A stretch of DNA of 64,000 bases, taken from NCBI GenBank assembly GCA_026120185.1, contig JANUWF010000008.1:1612001-1676000 (forward strand), read 5' to 3'. Source of the stretch: Voacanga thouarsii. Its lineage: Eukaryota; Streptophyta; Magnoliopsida; Gentianales; Apocynaceae. The notes beneath the pieces were generated by a model. It was not told where the DNA came from. It worked only from the letters and a program-made list of their open reading frames with translations, and did not search any database. Position numbers and translations under genes: made by a program. Shown in pieces: positions 23,190 through 35,097 of the stretch; position 1 is the stretch's first letter; every line of letters begins with the position of its first letter.

Positions 23190-24420
23190 GCTAGTCCCTT
23201 CCCAGAACGTCGGATAGTACCGCTTTAAAAATTTACCGTTAGTCGCTTTACCTGCCTCCTTTCCATCAGGTGTCATGATGCGATAAGCTCCTCCATCAAA
23301 AACTTGCGTTACTAAGAAGGGACCCTCCCAAGATGTGGACCACTAACCATACTTCGGATCTTTTAGAGCAGCGGGGAGAATAGTCTTCCATACCATGTCT
23401 CCTTCTTAAAAACTTCTTTCTCGAACTTTTCGATTGTACGCCCTTGCCACCTTCTCCTTGTGTTGTTTTATATTCTCCGGGGCAACCTAGCGGTCCATCT
23501 CAACTTGGTCTAGGCTTAGGGCCAAAGCTAACTGGTAATCTTCAGTCGTTAGACCATGCTGGTTGGCTACCCGGGCCGACTGCAATGATATCTCAACAGG
23601 TAACACAGCATCCTACCCATAAATTAGTCTAAACGGAGTGAACCCAGTTGCAGTTTTAGCAGCATTCTGATGGGCCCATAATACTTCCTGCAACATCTCA
23701 TGCCATCTTCTTGGATTGTCTTCTACTACCTTGTGGATCATGCCAATTAAGGTTTTGTTTGTTGCCTCTACTTGTCTGTTGGCCTGTGCATAATAAGGAG
23801 AAGAGTGGAGCAACTTAACTTTAAACTGTGTTAGGAAATTACGTACCTGGTCCCCTGCAAACACCGTCCCTTGATCCTTTGTTATTATCTTTGGGATTCC
23901 AAAACAGAAGAGAATGCTTGGCTGGAGAAAGTTGATGACTGCTGTTTGTGTTACTTTGACCAATGGTTACGCCTCTACCCACTTGGTGAAGTAATCTGTT
24001 GCCACCAATATGAATGCGTGCCTTTTTGCTGAGGGTGGATAAATCTTTCCGATGATATCCAAGGCCCATCCACAAAAAGGTCATGGCTTAATGATCGGAT
24101 GCAATTCTGTGGAAGGAGTGTGCAATAAAGGGCCATACTTTTGGCAAGCTTTACAACCAGCCGCATAAGCATTACAATCTACAGTCATTGACGGCCAAAA
24201 GAAACCATGACGTTGAAGCGTCCACTTCAGCTTTGGGCCCGCTTGATGTGCTCCACATAAACCCTCATGCACCTCTGCCATAGCCCGCAAGGCTACCTCC
24301 TTGGAGAGACACTTTAAAAGGATTTCGGTGTGACTCCGCTAGAACAAATCATTGCCTACTAATGTAAAGTTGAGAGCTTTTCGTTTCTCTTCTCGAGACG
24401 TTCGTCCAGTCGGATTTCTT
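23190..24420 (-). pseudogene. integrase of E1
   Basis: Fragments on the minus strand show, in order, an N-terminal zinc-binding motif (HEGLCGAHQAG ... CKACQKYG), the catalytic core (WALDIIGKIYPPS, then TKDQGTVF, then RQVEATNKTL, which fit the D,D,E layout), and a C-terminal GPY/F-type block (EGPFLVTQVF) near 23290-23340. It would insert element DNA into the genome. Internal stops include the one before WALDIIG and one after FTKWVEA. No chromodomain is seen after the GPY/F block, consistent with the Tat branch. Confidence 0.85.
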
Positions 24421-25313
24421 AAATAGTCAACAAACTCCTGTCGCCAATCTTCCTGATACTCTGTCTCTGCTATCTGTTGGCATATTACTGCTTTCCTAAA
24501 ACCTGAAGCTGGATGAGCTAAATCGTTGGTACTTTGGTTTTCTATCCTGGGAACATGAACTAGAGTGACCTCCAGGAAATGCTGAAGTAGCCATTTTACC
24601 TCCTGTAACTTACTCAAGAGCAATGGGTTAGCATATTTATAATCTCCTACTACTTGTCAGATAACCACTTGTGAATCACCTACAATTCTGACCACTCAAG
24701 CTTCCAGTGCTTTCAGGATCCGCAATCCTAACAAAAGAGCATCATATTCTGCCTGATTATTAGTTGTCCCCTTCTTTAACTCAAAGTGGACCTTGCCCTG
24801 CTGTCCGTTCAGAGATTCAAGGACCAGACCAATACCAGCCTTCTGCTGGGTACTTAAGCCATCAAATTGTAAAACCCATGGTTTCAAAGAAATGTACCTC
24901 TGCGGCTTGTCTCCAGCTATTTGTGGTATCTCCAGAGAATGATGTTCAGCTAAAAAATCTGCAACAGCTTGTCCTTTCACAGCCCTCAGTGGCACATAAG
25001 TTAGAGAAAAAGCATGTAGTTTAACTACCCATTTCATAAGCCGCCCATTCAGTAAAGGGCGATTCAACAAAAGTTTGATTAAATCTACCTTACATAGGAT
25101 ATGTACCTCCCTAAATAACAAGTAATGCTCTAGCTTTGTGCATGCATAGTGAAGAGATAAGCATAGCTTTTCAATAGGGGTGTACCTGGTCTCCGTATTC
25201 GATAGATTTTGGCTAAGGTAGTATACCGCTCTTTCTATCCCTTGCTGGTCATTCTAAGCCAATAAAATGCCAATAGATCCTTCCGCAGCTGATATATATA
25301 ACTTCATGGGGGA
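24421..25313 (-). pseudogene. RNase H plus second RNase H domain of E1
   Basis: After RT the frame has the tail of a normal retroelement RNase H (KLEHYLLFREVHILCKVD ... LMKWVVKLHAFSL). The spacer ends in ADFLAEH. A second RNase H-like domain follows: LQFDGLSTQQKAGIGLVLES, then NNQAEYDALLLGLRIL, giving D...E with a later D in VGDSQ. A duplicated, archaeal-type RNase H is a known trait of Tat-lineage Ty3/gypsy elements. The frame is broken by stops after KALEA and in the first RNase H. Confidence 0.8.
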
Positions 25314-26288
25314 CTAGTCATGGGGAGGAGCTAACACCAGTGGATGTGATAAAGCTACCTTTATTTGCTCAAACGCCATCTTATGCTCAGGCTTCCAGAT
25401 AAACTCTTGAGATAACTTTAAACACAACAAAGAAGAAAATACCTTCTGTTTACCTGCAGCATTTGCCAAAAAACGCCGTAAAAAATTTATCTTCCCCAAG
25501 AAACTTTGTAGCTCTTTCTTCGTCTGAGGTGGTCTTACCTGTAGAATATCTCGGGCCTTATTCTAATCTATTTCAATCCCTCTCTGGTGTACTAAAAACC
25601 CAAGGAAATTCCCAACCGTAACTCCAAAGGCACATTTAGCCGGATTGATCTTCAAGTGGTGTTGACTCATCCGGAGGATTGCTTGTTCCAAATCAACTAA
25701 GTGTTGTAGGAACATGGGGGATTTTATGACCAAATCGTCTATGTAGACTTCCACGGTGTTGCCGATAAGGTCGTGGAAGATAAGGTTCATGGCCCGTTGA
25801 AAAGTGGCCCCAGCGTTCTTCAAACCAAATGACATAACCACTCACTCGAATAAGCCGATAGACCCCGGGCAACGAAACGCTATCTTGTGTGTGTCCTCAT
25901 CTGCTATGAATATTTGGTTATACCCTGAATAACTATCCATGAAGCTCAAAAACTGGTTACCCGCAGCAGAATCCACTAACATATCTGCCATTGGCATTAC
26001 ATACTCATCCTTCGGCGTGGCCAAGTTTACGTTTCTGAAGTCTATGCAGACACGTAGTTGACCGTTCTTCTTAATGACCGGCACAATGTTAGATATCCAT
26101 TCTGCATACCGGCACGTACGGATGAACCCGCACCGGAGTAACCTTTCTACCTCCTCCTTGATCCTGGGTAGTAATGTAGGATTGAAACGTCTTGCAGGTT
26201 GTTTATGGGGCTTAAAACCTTCTTTCACAGGTAGGCGATGTTCCACAATACTTCGGTCCAAACCGGGCATCTTATCATAATCACACAA
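25314..26288 (-). pseudogene. reverse transcriptase of E1
   Basis: The frame runs from MPGLDRSIVEHRLPV (with the usual EGFKPHKQPARRFNP) through NGQLRVCIDFRNVN, the fingers/palm block YSGYNQIFIADEDTHK, the FGLKNAGATFQRAMN block and the catalytic VYIDDLVIKS (YxDD) to the connection domain (LGKINFLRRFLA). It copies element RNA into DNA. A TGA at 25842-25844 replaces the expected Trp before VVMSFGLKNAG, and another stop lies after HQRGIEID. E2 is intact at the first site, so that stop arose after the copies split. Confidence 0.9.
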
Positions 26289-26599
26289 ATCAGTCTTTAT
26301 ACTTGCGGATCAGACAGGCTATCTTATCTCTTTGCTCGATAGTCAAATGTAAACTCACCTTGGCTGTTCTGTTCTCCCCTGCTTCTCCTATGTCGACTTT
26401 TGTTAACGGATCTTGAGCAACGAAGCCATGAAGGCCGTAGTCCGCTTGGTTCCTCAGTGATGATCAAATTATGGGCCATCGTTAGCTTAGCATATTGGCT
26501 TGGATCAAAATTCGGATGATAAAACAGAGCTTCGTTCATGTGAATTTCGGCTGAAAACGAATTAGGATCGGCTGGGATTTGCTCTACTCATTCTCCATC

Positions 26600-27106
26600 C
26601 TAGATCAGCATCATCTGGTGTAAAGTGGATGGTACACAACGGTTTGCATGAATCCAGTCCCTACCCAATAAAACGGAATAGGCTGGCTTTGCATCAATTA
26701 TAAAAAAGATCGTTTTACTAGTTTTGGACCTGACTGTGACTTCACAAGTGATAACGCCTTCTGCCGCAGCTGCTTCTTCAGTGAAATTAACCATCTGTAC
26801 ATCAGTAGGGGATAAATCCAACTTATCTTTTCCTAGCCATTTCAAGGTAGAGAAAGGCATTACGTTTAAAACAGCTTCACCATCAACAAAAACCCGGGTA
26901 AGTGGCTTGCCATTGACATGTGCCTTAAAATATAGAGGCCTGAGGTGGTTGACATTTTGGGCTGTTGGAATGGGAAAGAGCATCCCCTCTGGGGGAAGTT
27001 GGACATCTACCAGCTCCACTGCGGCTCTTTCTTCCGCATGAAAATCCTCTTCCATGGATTCCTGACGAGAGGTAGCTCGGAAACTTAATGGCAAGATGCT
27101 GAGCAT
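26600..27106 (-). pseudogene. aspartic protease of E1
   Basis: 168 residues containing TRVFVDGEAVLNVMPFSTLK (active-site region) and the family-typical YSVLLGRDWIHANRC near the C-terminus. It would cleave the Gag-Pol polyprotein. The motif is DGE here and DGG in E2 instead of the usual D(S/T)G. Related Tat elements often show DGG, as I recall, so the E1 Glu may be a further change. Stops and a short gap separate it from gag and RT. Confidence 0.82.
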
Positions 27107-27382
27107 ATTTTGGCCATTATCAGGGGCTAGTTGTTCTTCAACCCAGGCATCATTCAGCTGCCTCTGTTGTGCCCGCTTTCACTGCTACCGTCTTTTTTAG
27201 GACTTTGATAGCCGAGAACAACAGCCAGAGAGAAATGTCTCCTTTTAAGAAACCTGCACTGTTAGTTTCCCTTCTTTGCCATGAAAATGTGCTGCAAAAG
27301 AGGGAGAAGATAAATGGGTAAACACTGATGGTTTACCATCCAATCTCTGGAATGCTTTTTCTATCCCCTCAGGCTTGTTGTT

Positions 27383-27796
27383 TCATATATGCTCTTGTTG
27401 TTTCCCACAGATTGTTTGCAGCATGTGTGCATCAGCTAACGGAAATGGATCTGTGTCTACCAAAGTTTCTTCCTTTTTGTCTGTAAACTTCAATCTTTCA
27501 TCCTGGATAGCCTTCTGAATGATGTTCCTGAAGACAATACAACTGTTAGTACTATGTGAGAAAGAGTTATGCCATTTACAATGCCTTTTTCCTTTCAATT
27601 CTTCTGAGCTGGGAATCTTGTGTCCATAAGCCAGACGAATCTGTTTATCTGCCACCAGTTGGTCGAAGATTTGTTCAACTTTTGAAACATCAAATGAATA
27701 GGAGGGTCTTGATGTGTCAATTTCCTCATTTCCTTTGCCGGGCTTTAAGTGAGAACACGTATAGGATGCACTCTTTACTAATTCTACTGCCATCAC
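27383..27796 (-). pseudogene. gag C-terminal zinc-binding region of E1
   Basis: An open frame with CKWHNSFSHSTNSC, a C-x2-H-x4-H-x4-C variant of the zinc knuckle seen in Tat-type Gag. It is preceded by a stretch matching the E2 copy (FDQLVADKQIRLAYGH) and is presumed to bind RNA during particle assembly. It continues the gag frame after a stop at about 27806. Confidence 0.72.
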
Positions 27797-27805
27797 CTCT
27801 ATCGC

Positions 27806-29221
27806 CTACTCTTCATCTTCATCATTAATGTCATATATGACAGATATCATTGTCTGACCATGAGAGAACTTGACGGAACGCCTCTTCTCTTTCTCCTTGA
27901 TCATCTCCTCTATTCTGACAGTGTGAGACAATAGTCGGGACAAATCCGAGAAGTCTTGGAGAATGAGTCGTTCTTTGAGCTGCGGATGCATCCTGCTAAT
28001 AGCAATTCTTGCGCATTCTGTTTTATGCAACTGGGTTGTACATTTGGACTTAGTTTGCCAGAAACGTTCAATAAAATCCGCCACATCTTTTGATCCCTTT
28101 TGTCTTATGGCCAAAAGGTTCGTGATAGAAACTTCTGGTACCAGTTTAAAGAAGCGTTGGTGGAACATTCTCTCTATGTCAGCCCATGAGTATACAAAAT
28201 TAGGAACTAAATTGGCATACCATGTGAAAGCTACTCCTGTCAAAGATAACGCAAACAATTGTAACTTATGCCATTCATTGTTCCCCAGCTCACCGCATTG
28301 TGCTGTGAATTTCCCGATATGTTCTATGATGGACTTGTTGTCTTTACCGAAAAATGTTGAAAACTCTGGCAGCTTGTAACCTCGAGGAAGTACCGCCATG
28401 GAGTCCACCCACTCAGGGTAAGGTTTTTTGTATATGAGCCAATTCCATGATTGTCGTCGGAACGTTTCTGCTTTTATATCCACCGGCTGGTATGGCTGTT
28501 GAAACTGAGGTGAGGGAGTTGGCATGACGGGTCTGGGACCCTGTCCTGTAGATGGCTCAGTACTTCCAATCCCTTGCCCTGGGTTAGTCACTATGAGTAC
28601 CGAATATGGAGGAGGATAAGGAACAGAGTAATTCGGCTACCCCCCAAATGGCGGCATGTTTCCCTTAACCAGGTTCGGAACTGTTTCATACATCGATGGT
28701 AACCCTGTCAACGGGACTGGACTTCTGCCTGGAAACATTTCTACTGGCAACATGTTTTGAGACAACATTCCTGGAACTTGATGCCCTCCGGTAGCAGAGA
28801 AACCCACGCAGGAGGTGCACTGAGCCATGAGATCAGCCGATGGCACGGGGTATGTAGGTTCCATGTTTGTTCCTTGTGCATGGTACCCTAATGGCTGAAC
28901 AACGGTTTGCGCATTTTTCCTCTGCGCAAATTGTTGAAGCTCATTCTGAAGCAGGGGTCGAAAAATAGTAGCGAATTGTGGAATAAGTCACTGTAAGAGC
29001 TCGCCAGTATATTGTTCCATAATATGTCGAATGGCAGTCAATAAGGTGGACATCGACTGAGATGCCGGTGGCGGGGGTGAGGACTGACCCCCTTGCTCCA
29101 CAGAAGTACCCTGAGTACAACTGGTAGTAGTAACTGAAGGGTCAAAGACTCCCCGGAGAGCACGGACTAGGGGTCGCTCGGATGTCTCCGGGGCTTGTGG
29201 CTGTTGTGAGTTGTTTGCCAT
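27806..29221 (-). pseudogene. gag of E1
   Basis: Starts at MANNSQQPQAPETSERP, 42 nt inside the primer site; this start is shared with E2. A Pro/Gln-rich N-terminal third is followed by the retrotransposon gag domain (PF03732-type): PYPEWVDSMAVLPRGYKLPE, ECGELGNN-like block, TWYANLVPNFVYSWADIERM and IRQKGSKDVADFIERFWQTK. It would form the capsid-like particle. Two in-frame stops, near 28985 and 28637, break this copy. Confidence 0.85.
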
Positions 29222-29262
29222 TGTTCGTCCTGACTGCAATAGCATGCGAATACTAACCTCTG

Positions 29263-29280
29263 GTCCCACTGGGCGTGCCA
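29263..29280 (-). other. primer binding site of E1
   Basis: On the minus strand, 5 nt after the 5' LTR, TGGCACGCCCAGTGGGAC begins with the TGG that pairs with a tRNA 3'-CCA. The identical 18-mer and spacing occur in E2 (49076-49093). I cannot name the tRNA with confidence. Confidence 0.65.
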
Positions 29281-29285
29281 ATCTG

Positions 29286-29992
29286 TGTTGCTGTCAAAAT
29301 AGGGAGCCGATGCAAACGAGGATCGACTTCATATCCGATAAACACAAACAATCCGATATGGCGTAACAGAAAATGGTATCAGATCTTTTTTGAATCAGGG
29401 ACCGGGTTCCTTAAACTTACTATAGAAAGGGTTCAAGAAAGTCAGCTGAGAATGCTAAACGGAAGGACCTTTCTGGGAAAATGGAATAATAATTGTATTA
29501 ACCTGCTTAATGGAAGGTACAGAAAAAGTCTGATATTGAAAATATGAACAGAAAGCTGTAAGAAAAACTGTAAACAAAGCTTGTAAAGGGAAGCTATAAC
29601 AAAGCAGTAAGAAAGCCGTAAGGAATTGAGATCCTAGACTAAAAAGCTGTAAATGATGACGAAGTAAAAGAAATTGAAATTGAATATTGCTGGTTGATAG
29701 TTTGATTGTCTTTCTCAGTTCTGGGTGAGGCTCCTCATTTTATACTTGTTGCAAACGAGCCACTACCAGATCGTGGAGTTTCTTCCGGCCAAAGAATGCT
29801 CCCACCGGTCGTGCAGGATTCTTGTGCCGAAAGATTAAGAATCTGTTTTCCTTCTTATCGGCTTTGTGGTGCCGACGTTGACCATAGCTATCGGCTGCTT
29901 GAACAGTTGACTTTATCAGCTCGCCCCAATTTATTCAATCGGTATCGGTTCAAAATAACCGTTGCGTCGACTCGGCAGAATTGACGTCAACA
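29286..29992 (-). repeat. 5' LTR of E1 (right end)
   Basis: 707 bp, TGTTGCTGTC...TTGACGTCAACA. On the minus strand it holds the likely promoter, AGTATAAAATGAGG (TATA core about 29738-29746), transcribing leftward into gag. Confidence 0.92.
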
Positions 29993-29997
29993 CGTCT
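29993..29997. repeat. target site duplication of E1, right (CGTCT)
   Basis: Exact partner of 14868-14872. Confidence 0.9.
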
Positions 29998-30260
29998 ATA
30001 ATAATTTTCGTGATTTGATTCTTAACCTCTTCCCTCTTCTTGGGATGCATTAGAGGATAAATAACAAAGGCCATCTCGGCCTGACCTAATTCCAAGAATT
30101 GAGTAGTAAGCTATTCCGTGCTCAAATCCTCTCATTTGGTTATTAAAAAGCTATCACGACTGAGAATGAATGGTCTTGAAATAATTTTAGAAACTTTGCT
30201 TGGTGAGCTTATTCCAATTGATAAGACACCAAGGACTAGTGAATGTATTGTTGTTTCCAT
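29998..30260 (-). other. possible host or older-element ORF remnant cut by E1
   Basis: Minus-strand reading gives FLELGQAEMAFVIYPLMH followed by PKKREEVKNQITKIIID directly up to the E1 insertion point. It is preceded by an open frame ending SRPFILSRDSFLITK. Across the empty site (one CGTCT) the frame continues DDM and then meets a donor-like GTAAAT. The product is not recognised, and a decayed retroelement polyprotein is equally possible. Confidence 0.22.
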
Positions 30261-32740
30261 CAACACCTTATAAACTAAAATACAATATTTAATCATCCCA
30301 AAAATGATATAAAATTTGAATTCCACAATAAAATAAAAAATAATACAAGAGATAGAATAGCACATAAGTAAACTAAAGTTAGGATATGTATATTCATGCC
30401 ACTGCATAATAAAATAATTGTGCCACTTCAAAAATGTAACAATTTAGCTTTCATGCTATAACTGTCATAAACCTATATTGTTAGGTGTAGGAGTGTGCAT
30501 TTAGTTTTCAGTTCAATTTTTTATTTGACATTTTAGTTTTAATGATATATTTTTAAAAAAAAATTAAATAGAACCAAATTATGCATAAAGCAAAATAGTC
30601 TTAATTGAATTTAATTCAGATCAATTCAAAACCCTTTTTACTTGTAATCTACTTAACCCATTTTTAAACGTAATCCTATCCCAAAAAAAAAAATGCATTT
30701 TATGTATCTAATCAATATCAATCCAAAGTCAAATCTAACCCAAGCTATTGTGTATATTATTAAAATTATTTCAAAATTATAAGAAAGAAAATAAATATTG
30801 ATTATATATAAAAAAAATTCTATTTGAAAATTTAATAGTTTATTCTATATTAGACATGTGGAAAAAAGAGTGTAATATTTGATGTATAAATGTGTATAAC
30901 ATTTAATTCATTTAATCCAAATGATGATGTATATACATATAGATAAATGAATTAGAACATAATTTCACGTTCCAAAAATCAAACTATTATATCTAATATA
31001 AATATTTAATGCTCTCATATATGTTTTGTATACATTATGCAAGATGTATACATGAACAAAGAAAAACAATAAGAAAAAATATATACACTTATAAATTCAT
31101 AATTTGTTTTAAAAAAAAAATCATATTGTCGTTTTGGTTCGATTTTGAAGAACCAAAACCGAATTTAAAAAAAAAAATAGAAAGTAGAAACGAACATAAC
31201 TCAAATGAAATTTATAAAATCAAACAAAAAATTAAATTTTAGTTCTGTTTTTTGTTTGAACCGAATGGTAAATATCTCTGGTTAGGAAAGTTAAAACTCT
31301 AAGCACCACACCCCTTTTTCCTTTTTACCCAATATTTTTGCATAACCAATGTACAAGACTTAGACACGCCCACTCTGTAAAACTATCCGATACATACAAA
31401 CGTTATAGCTATAACAACCCAGGGATAGCAAGATAGATACTTATTTAAATTTGGATAGAATTAAATATAGTTCAATTTTTTTAAATTTATTATATATATA
31501 TATGTGTGTGGGGGTGGGGGGGTGGGGGGGGATTTAAATAGATAGTAGATATCTATTTATCCATATTAATTCATTATTATTTTTGTTCAACAAAAATATT
31601 TAATTTTATTACTTTTCTTTCTTAATTTAAAATAATAACAGTGGGATCCATGTAAGAAGTTGAAAATATCACTTAAATCAAATAAATAAATATTTTATTT
31701 TATCATTTTAACCTTTATTAATTAAAAATATTAGTAATGTAACCCATATATTAATAGGACTTACTCTGCAAACTTTAGATGTCATATGAGTTTTGTATAT
31801 TTAAGAGTTATAAATAGATTCAAATGAATATTCATATAAATCCATTAGATTTAAATGGATATCTATGTGTGTCTATTAATTTAATTTTAATTATCTATAC
31901 CCTTTATTCATAAACAAATTTAGATATATATTAAATTGTCATCCAAATTGCCAGCCATGTAATCATCATTACAATCAAATTAATGCCTGCTTAATACAAA
32001 TATAATTGTAACAAAAAAAAATATTTATTTTATTAAAATACCTTCAACAATGCCCCCACTCGTTTTCATAAACTATGATGTATACAAAAATAATAATCGT
32101 ATTGGATAAGAATGAACCATCGTCCGTAATGTAGATAACTAAGTCCTAGGATCTACTTTGTAATTTAATTAAACACTTAAAATTAATTAATTATGTAGTT
32201 ATTATATTAAGTTTGATAGCATATAATATTAAATTCTTAATTAATTAAGTGTATTTAATAACAAATTTTTATTATCACTTAATTGATTAATATATACTAA
32301 ATTATATTGTAAATTTTAAATAAATTGAAAATTATTTAAATTTAAAATCTAAATCTATTATATACTCGTCTAATTATTAATATTCGTTTATATTTAATCG
32401 AAATTATAATAAAATATAATATAAAAATAAATTATAATTAATTCAAACGTCAAATATCAAAACTCAATATTTAAATATTCAGATTATAGTTTTCAAATTT
32501 CAATTTTATCAAACAAATTCTTAAACTTATATTTAATTATTTAGTAACTCAAGTACCAAAATCAGTAATAAGTTAATTTTTTTATACTGTAGTTGACGGT
32601 AAGATATAAAAAGCTACTTATTACACATGACAAACTATGTGTCACTATCTTTTCAAACTGACATATTACAGCCTTGTGATCAATCCAATTTTACCCACTT
32701 CGCATAGGTAAAATTCATAGTGGATGCTTCTATATCTAAG
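30261..32740. other. AT-rich intergenic DNA
   Basis: No gene. It contains homopolymer and TA runs and a G/T-rich simple repeat at about 31483-31535 (TATATA, TGTGTG, then GGGGTGGGG). A 30-bp-plus AT-rich motif near 32405-32445 recurs at about 57645-57690, probably a decayed repeat family. Confidence 0.5.
31483..31535. repeat. compound simple repeat (TA)n(TG)n(G)n
   Basis: Directly visible alternating TA, then TG, then G-runs interrupted by T. Confidence 0.75.
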
Positions 32741-32748
32741 CTCATAAG
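32741..32748. repeat. 8-bp target duplication (CTCATAAG), left
   Basis: Identical to 33213-33220. Confidence 0.8.
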
Positions 32749-33212
32749 CAATGTTTTCATAATCGAACTGGTCATTGAACCGAAAAAGTTACTGGTTTAC
32801 GATTTAATGGTCCAATCGCAATTAGGCCGTAATTGAACCGGTAATATTATAATTTAAAAAATTAAAAATATATTTATTTTTGAAAGAAAATTGATCAATA
32901 ATATAGTATAATTTAAATTCATAAAGACATAAATATTCAAATTCATCATTAAAAGTAGTCATTTTTAGTTTATAACTAACAATCTAATACATTAAAGTAA
33001 TTTATTAAATTATATAATTTAATTTGTCCCCTAAAAATTACAAAATTGCCCCAATTTTTTTTTTAAAAGAAGCGGTTTAACCGGTTGGACCGACCAATCC
33101 AACACAGTTTCCTCAAAAATCACCTGTTTTTGAGGGAACCGATCTGATTGACCAGTCCGGACCGATTGGAGGACCGGTCTACGGCCGGTCCAATCCGGTC
33201 CAAATAACAATG
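32749..33212. mobile_element. non-autonomous hAT-type element with CCGG-rich ends
   Basis: 464 bp flanked by a perfect 8-bp duplication CTCATAAG (32741-32748 and 33213-33220), the size made by hAT transposases. The ends are imperfect inverted repeats (CAATGTTTTC versus CATTGTTATT), followed on both sides by sub-terminal GAACTGG/GGACCGG motifs. The right end is rich in ACCGG and CCGGT. No ORF is present, so it would need a transposase in trans. Confidence 0.75.
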
Positions 33213-33220
33213 CTCATAAG
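33213..33220. repeat. 8-bp target duplication (CTCATAAG), right
   Basis: Identical to 32741-32748. Confidence 0.8.
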
Positions 33221-34633
33221 AGTTACAAATTTCTTAGAAAACAATTTAGTTTAACCTCAAACGTTATAGTATACATGCGCTACATCCAAAAAATGGCCTT
33301 ATCCAAGACGATAGGTAAAGATTGCAAACTTCATATGTGATGAAACCGTGTAAAATTACACGTAAAAATACAAAATCCCAAGAATGTTTATTCACAAATA
33401 ATAAATGCCTTATACCGATTATCAGAGCAATACAACAAGTTAGTAATGTATATAAACTTTCATTGCAAGTTGTTCATAAATGTGAATCTTTGAATAAAAA
33501 ACTTATTATATTTTTTTTTCGTTAAACATATCTAATGAATAGCATCATGAATAAATGAAATTCAGGCAAGCTCATAAGCATGCCTTTTTCTTTTACTCCG
33601 ACTAGGTTTACACCAATATAATCTCGCACTAGAAAAAACAAGTTAGCTATATAATAAATCACCTTAAAATTGTTATTCCATCAACAATTTATAATGAAAC
33701 AATATTGAATAATCTCTAGGAAACATTTAATTTGAACTACATAACAAAACGAAAATGAAATACAAGTTTGAATTGAGACCAAGAAATCACATTCTTTAAT
33801 TTTAAGACGATTTACGCCATTATGAAATAGATGAGCTACTGTAACATTGTCTATCAGGTAATTCTTGTCCGAGATACAACAATCTAATTTCTACATTACA
33901 GCTCTCATAAACACACACAGTTATGAGAGTTAAAGCTTTAACCACGATACACTTTTCCTCTATACTCAATATCATATATAAGTTATGTAAAAAACTAAGA
34001 TACACCTACTTCATAAAACACCCCATATATGTAGATAAATGACTATTAATAGGATAATAAATAGGGTAATTATCATAACCATTAAATTATAATCAAATTA
34101 ACACCCAGTCATTACAAAAAATAATAGTAATTATTTGTAACCCCAACATATAAAGACGTGAATATATAACAAACCATGTTGTAACCTCCACAAAGTAATT
34201 AAGGTAATTATAAGAATATTTATTTTATTAAAATACCCCAACAATGTTGAGATTTTGCTCCTCCAAATTATTGGCAAGCATCCCTATTTAAACATTTTTT
34301 TTTTTTAATTAGAATTGAAATGTAAACATTTAAAGCTAAAAACAAAGAGTATAAGATTATTCCGTACGAGAGTGAGATATTTTTTATAATGCAAGTGGTA
34401 CGAGTGTCCTTGATTTTGAATGACTACCGACTACTATACTAGCTCATAAAGAAAATGACGTGGAGATTGAAGTTGAAGCTGATTAATGAAAAGGCTACTC
34501 ATAAATTGCAATTACTTGAGTGGGCCAGAAAATCGGATGTCTAACAGTAGAATTGATCCCACTAAAGAAAAAAACTAGTATTTGATCCCCAAACCCAACT
34601 GCCTATCAAGACCATGCTAGGTAAATGGACGTA
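33221..34633. other. AT-rich intergenic DNA, nothing recognised
   Basis: Only short chance frames; no domain, RNA gene or clear repeat seen. Confidence 0.5.
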
Positions 34634-34801
34634 TGTTGGAATATATTTCAAAAGTGGAGTCATCCTTTTGACCAAGCATTTCCTTTATCTTATTTGATGA
34701 GCTTGGACATCGGTGACCAAGTAAAGTACCTGATTTTTCTCAACAAACCACCGGTTCTCCATCATCCCCTGGTTTTTCTATGTGAACGTTGATTGGGAGC
34801 T

Positions 34802-34811
34802 CTATAAATAG
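34802..34811 (+). promoter_or_regulatory. TATA box of the copia relic
   Basis: CTATAAATAG in a good promoter context, about 290 bp upstream of the gag ATG at 35098. Confidence 0.55.
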
Positions 34812-35097
34812 CCAGATTTCTCTTCTTATTAAAATAAACGGAGAACAAAAAAAAAAAAAAAATACATAGATACTTTGCTCACTCTCTTACATTCTCTCAT
34901 TTTCTTTCAAATTAGCTGGGTTATTTTATTTTAATTTTTATTATTCCTGTATCTCACCTTTTGCGGGATGACTTATTTAATTTTAGTGGGATTGTCGAAA
35001 TAAACCTTTAAGACATTGTCAAACAATACGACTCAAGTCTTTATTCTTTTCCATTAATTCTTCTTTTTCCTAATTTACTCATACATTCTAAAGGACT

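Larger units (their letters stand above)
14873..29992 (-). mobile_element. Ty3/gypsy Tat-type element E1 with antisense PMD gene
   Basis: A 15,120-bp element, about 10.9 kb without the nested giant LTR (17171-21349 plus its 5-bp duplication). It has two 707-bp LTRs (14873-15579, 29286-29992), a perfect target duplication and a primer site next to the right LTR. On the minus strand the order is gag, CCHC-like domain, protease, RT, RNase H, second RNase H, integrase. The RT-before-integrase order and the extra RNase H point to the Tat branch of Ty3/gypsy. Between integrase and the 3' LTR lies a gene on the plus strand encoding a plant mobile domain protein. By eye the two LTRs differ at about 45 of 707 positions, mostly transitions, so the insertion is not recent. 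All frames are broken. E2 at 38902-49792 is a second copy. Confidence 0.92.

Noticed and set aside
30009..30064. Segment read as gypsy RT start (MHPKKREEVKNQITK)
   Set aside because: Only a loose resemblance to the RT entry motif; no following RT blocks on either flank of E1.
30132..30431. 99-residue minus-strand ORF as an intact gene
   Set aside because: Tyr/Ile/Phe-rich from AT-rich DNA for most of its length; only its last part shows coding-like composition, noted as a remnant.
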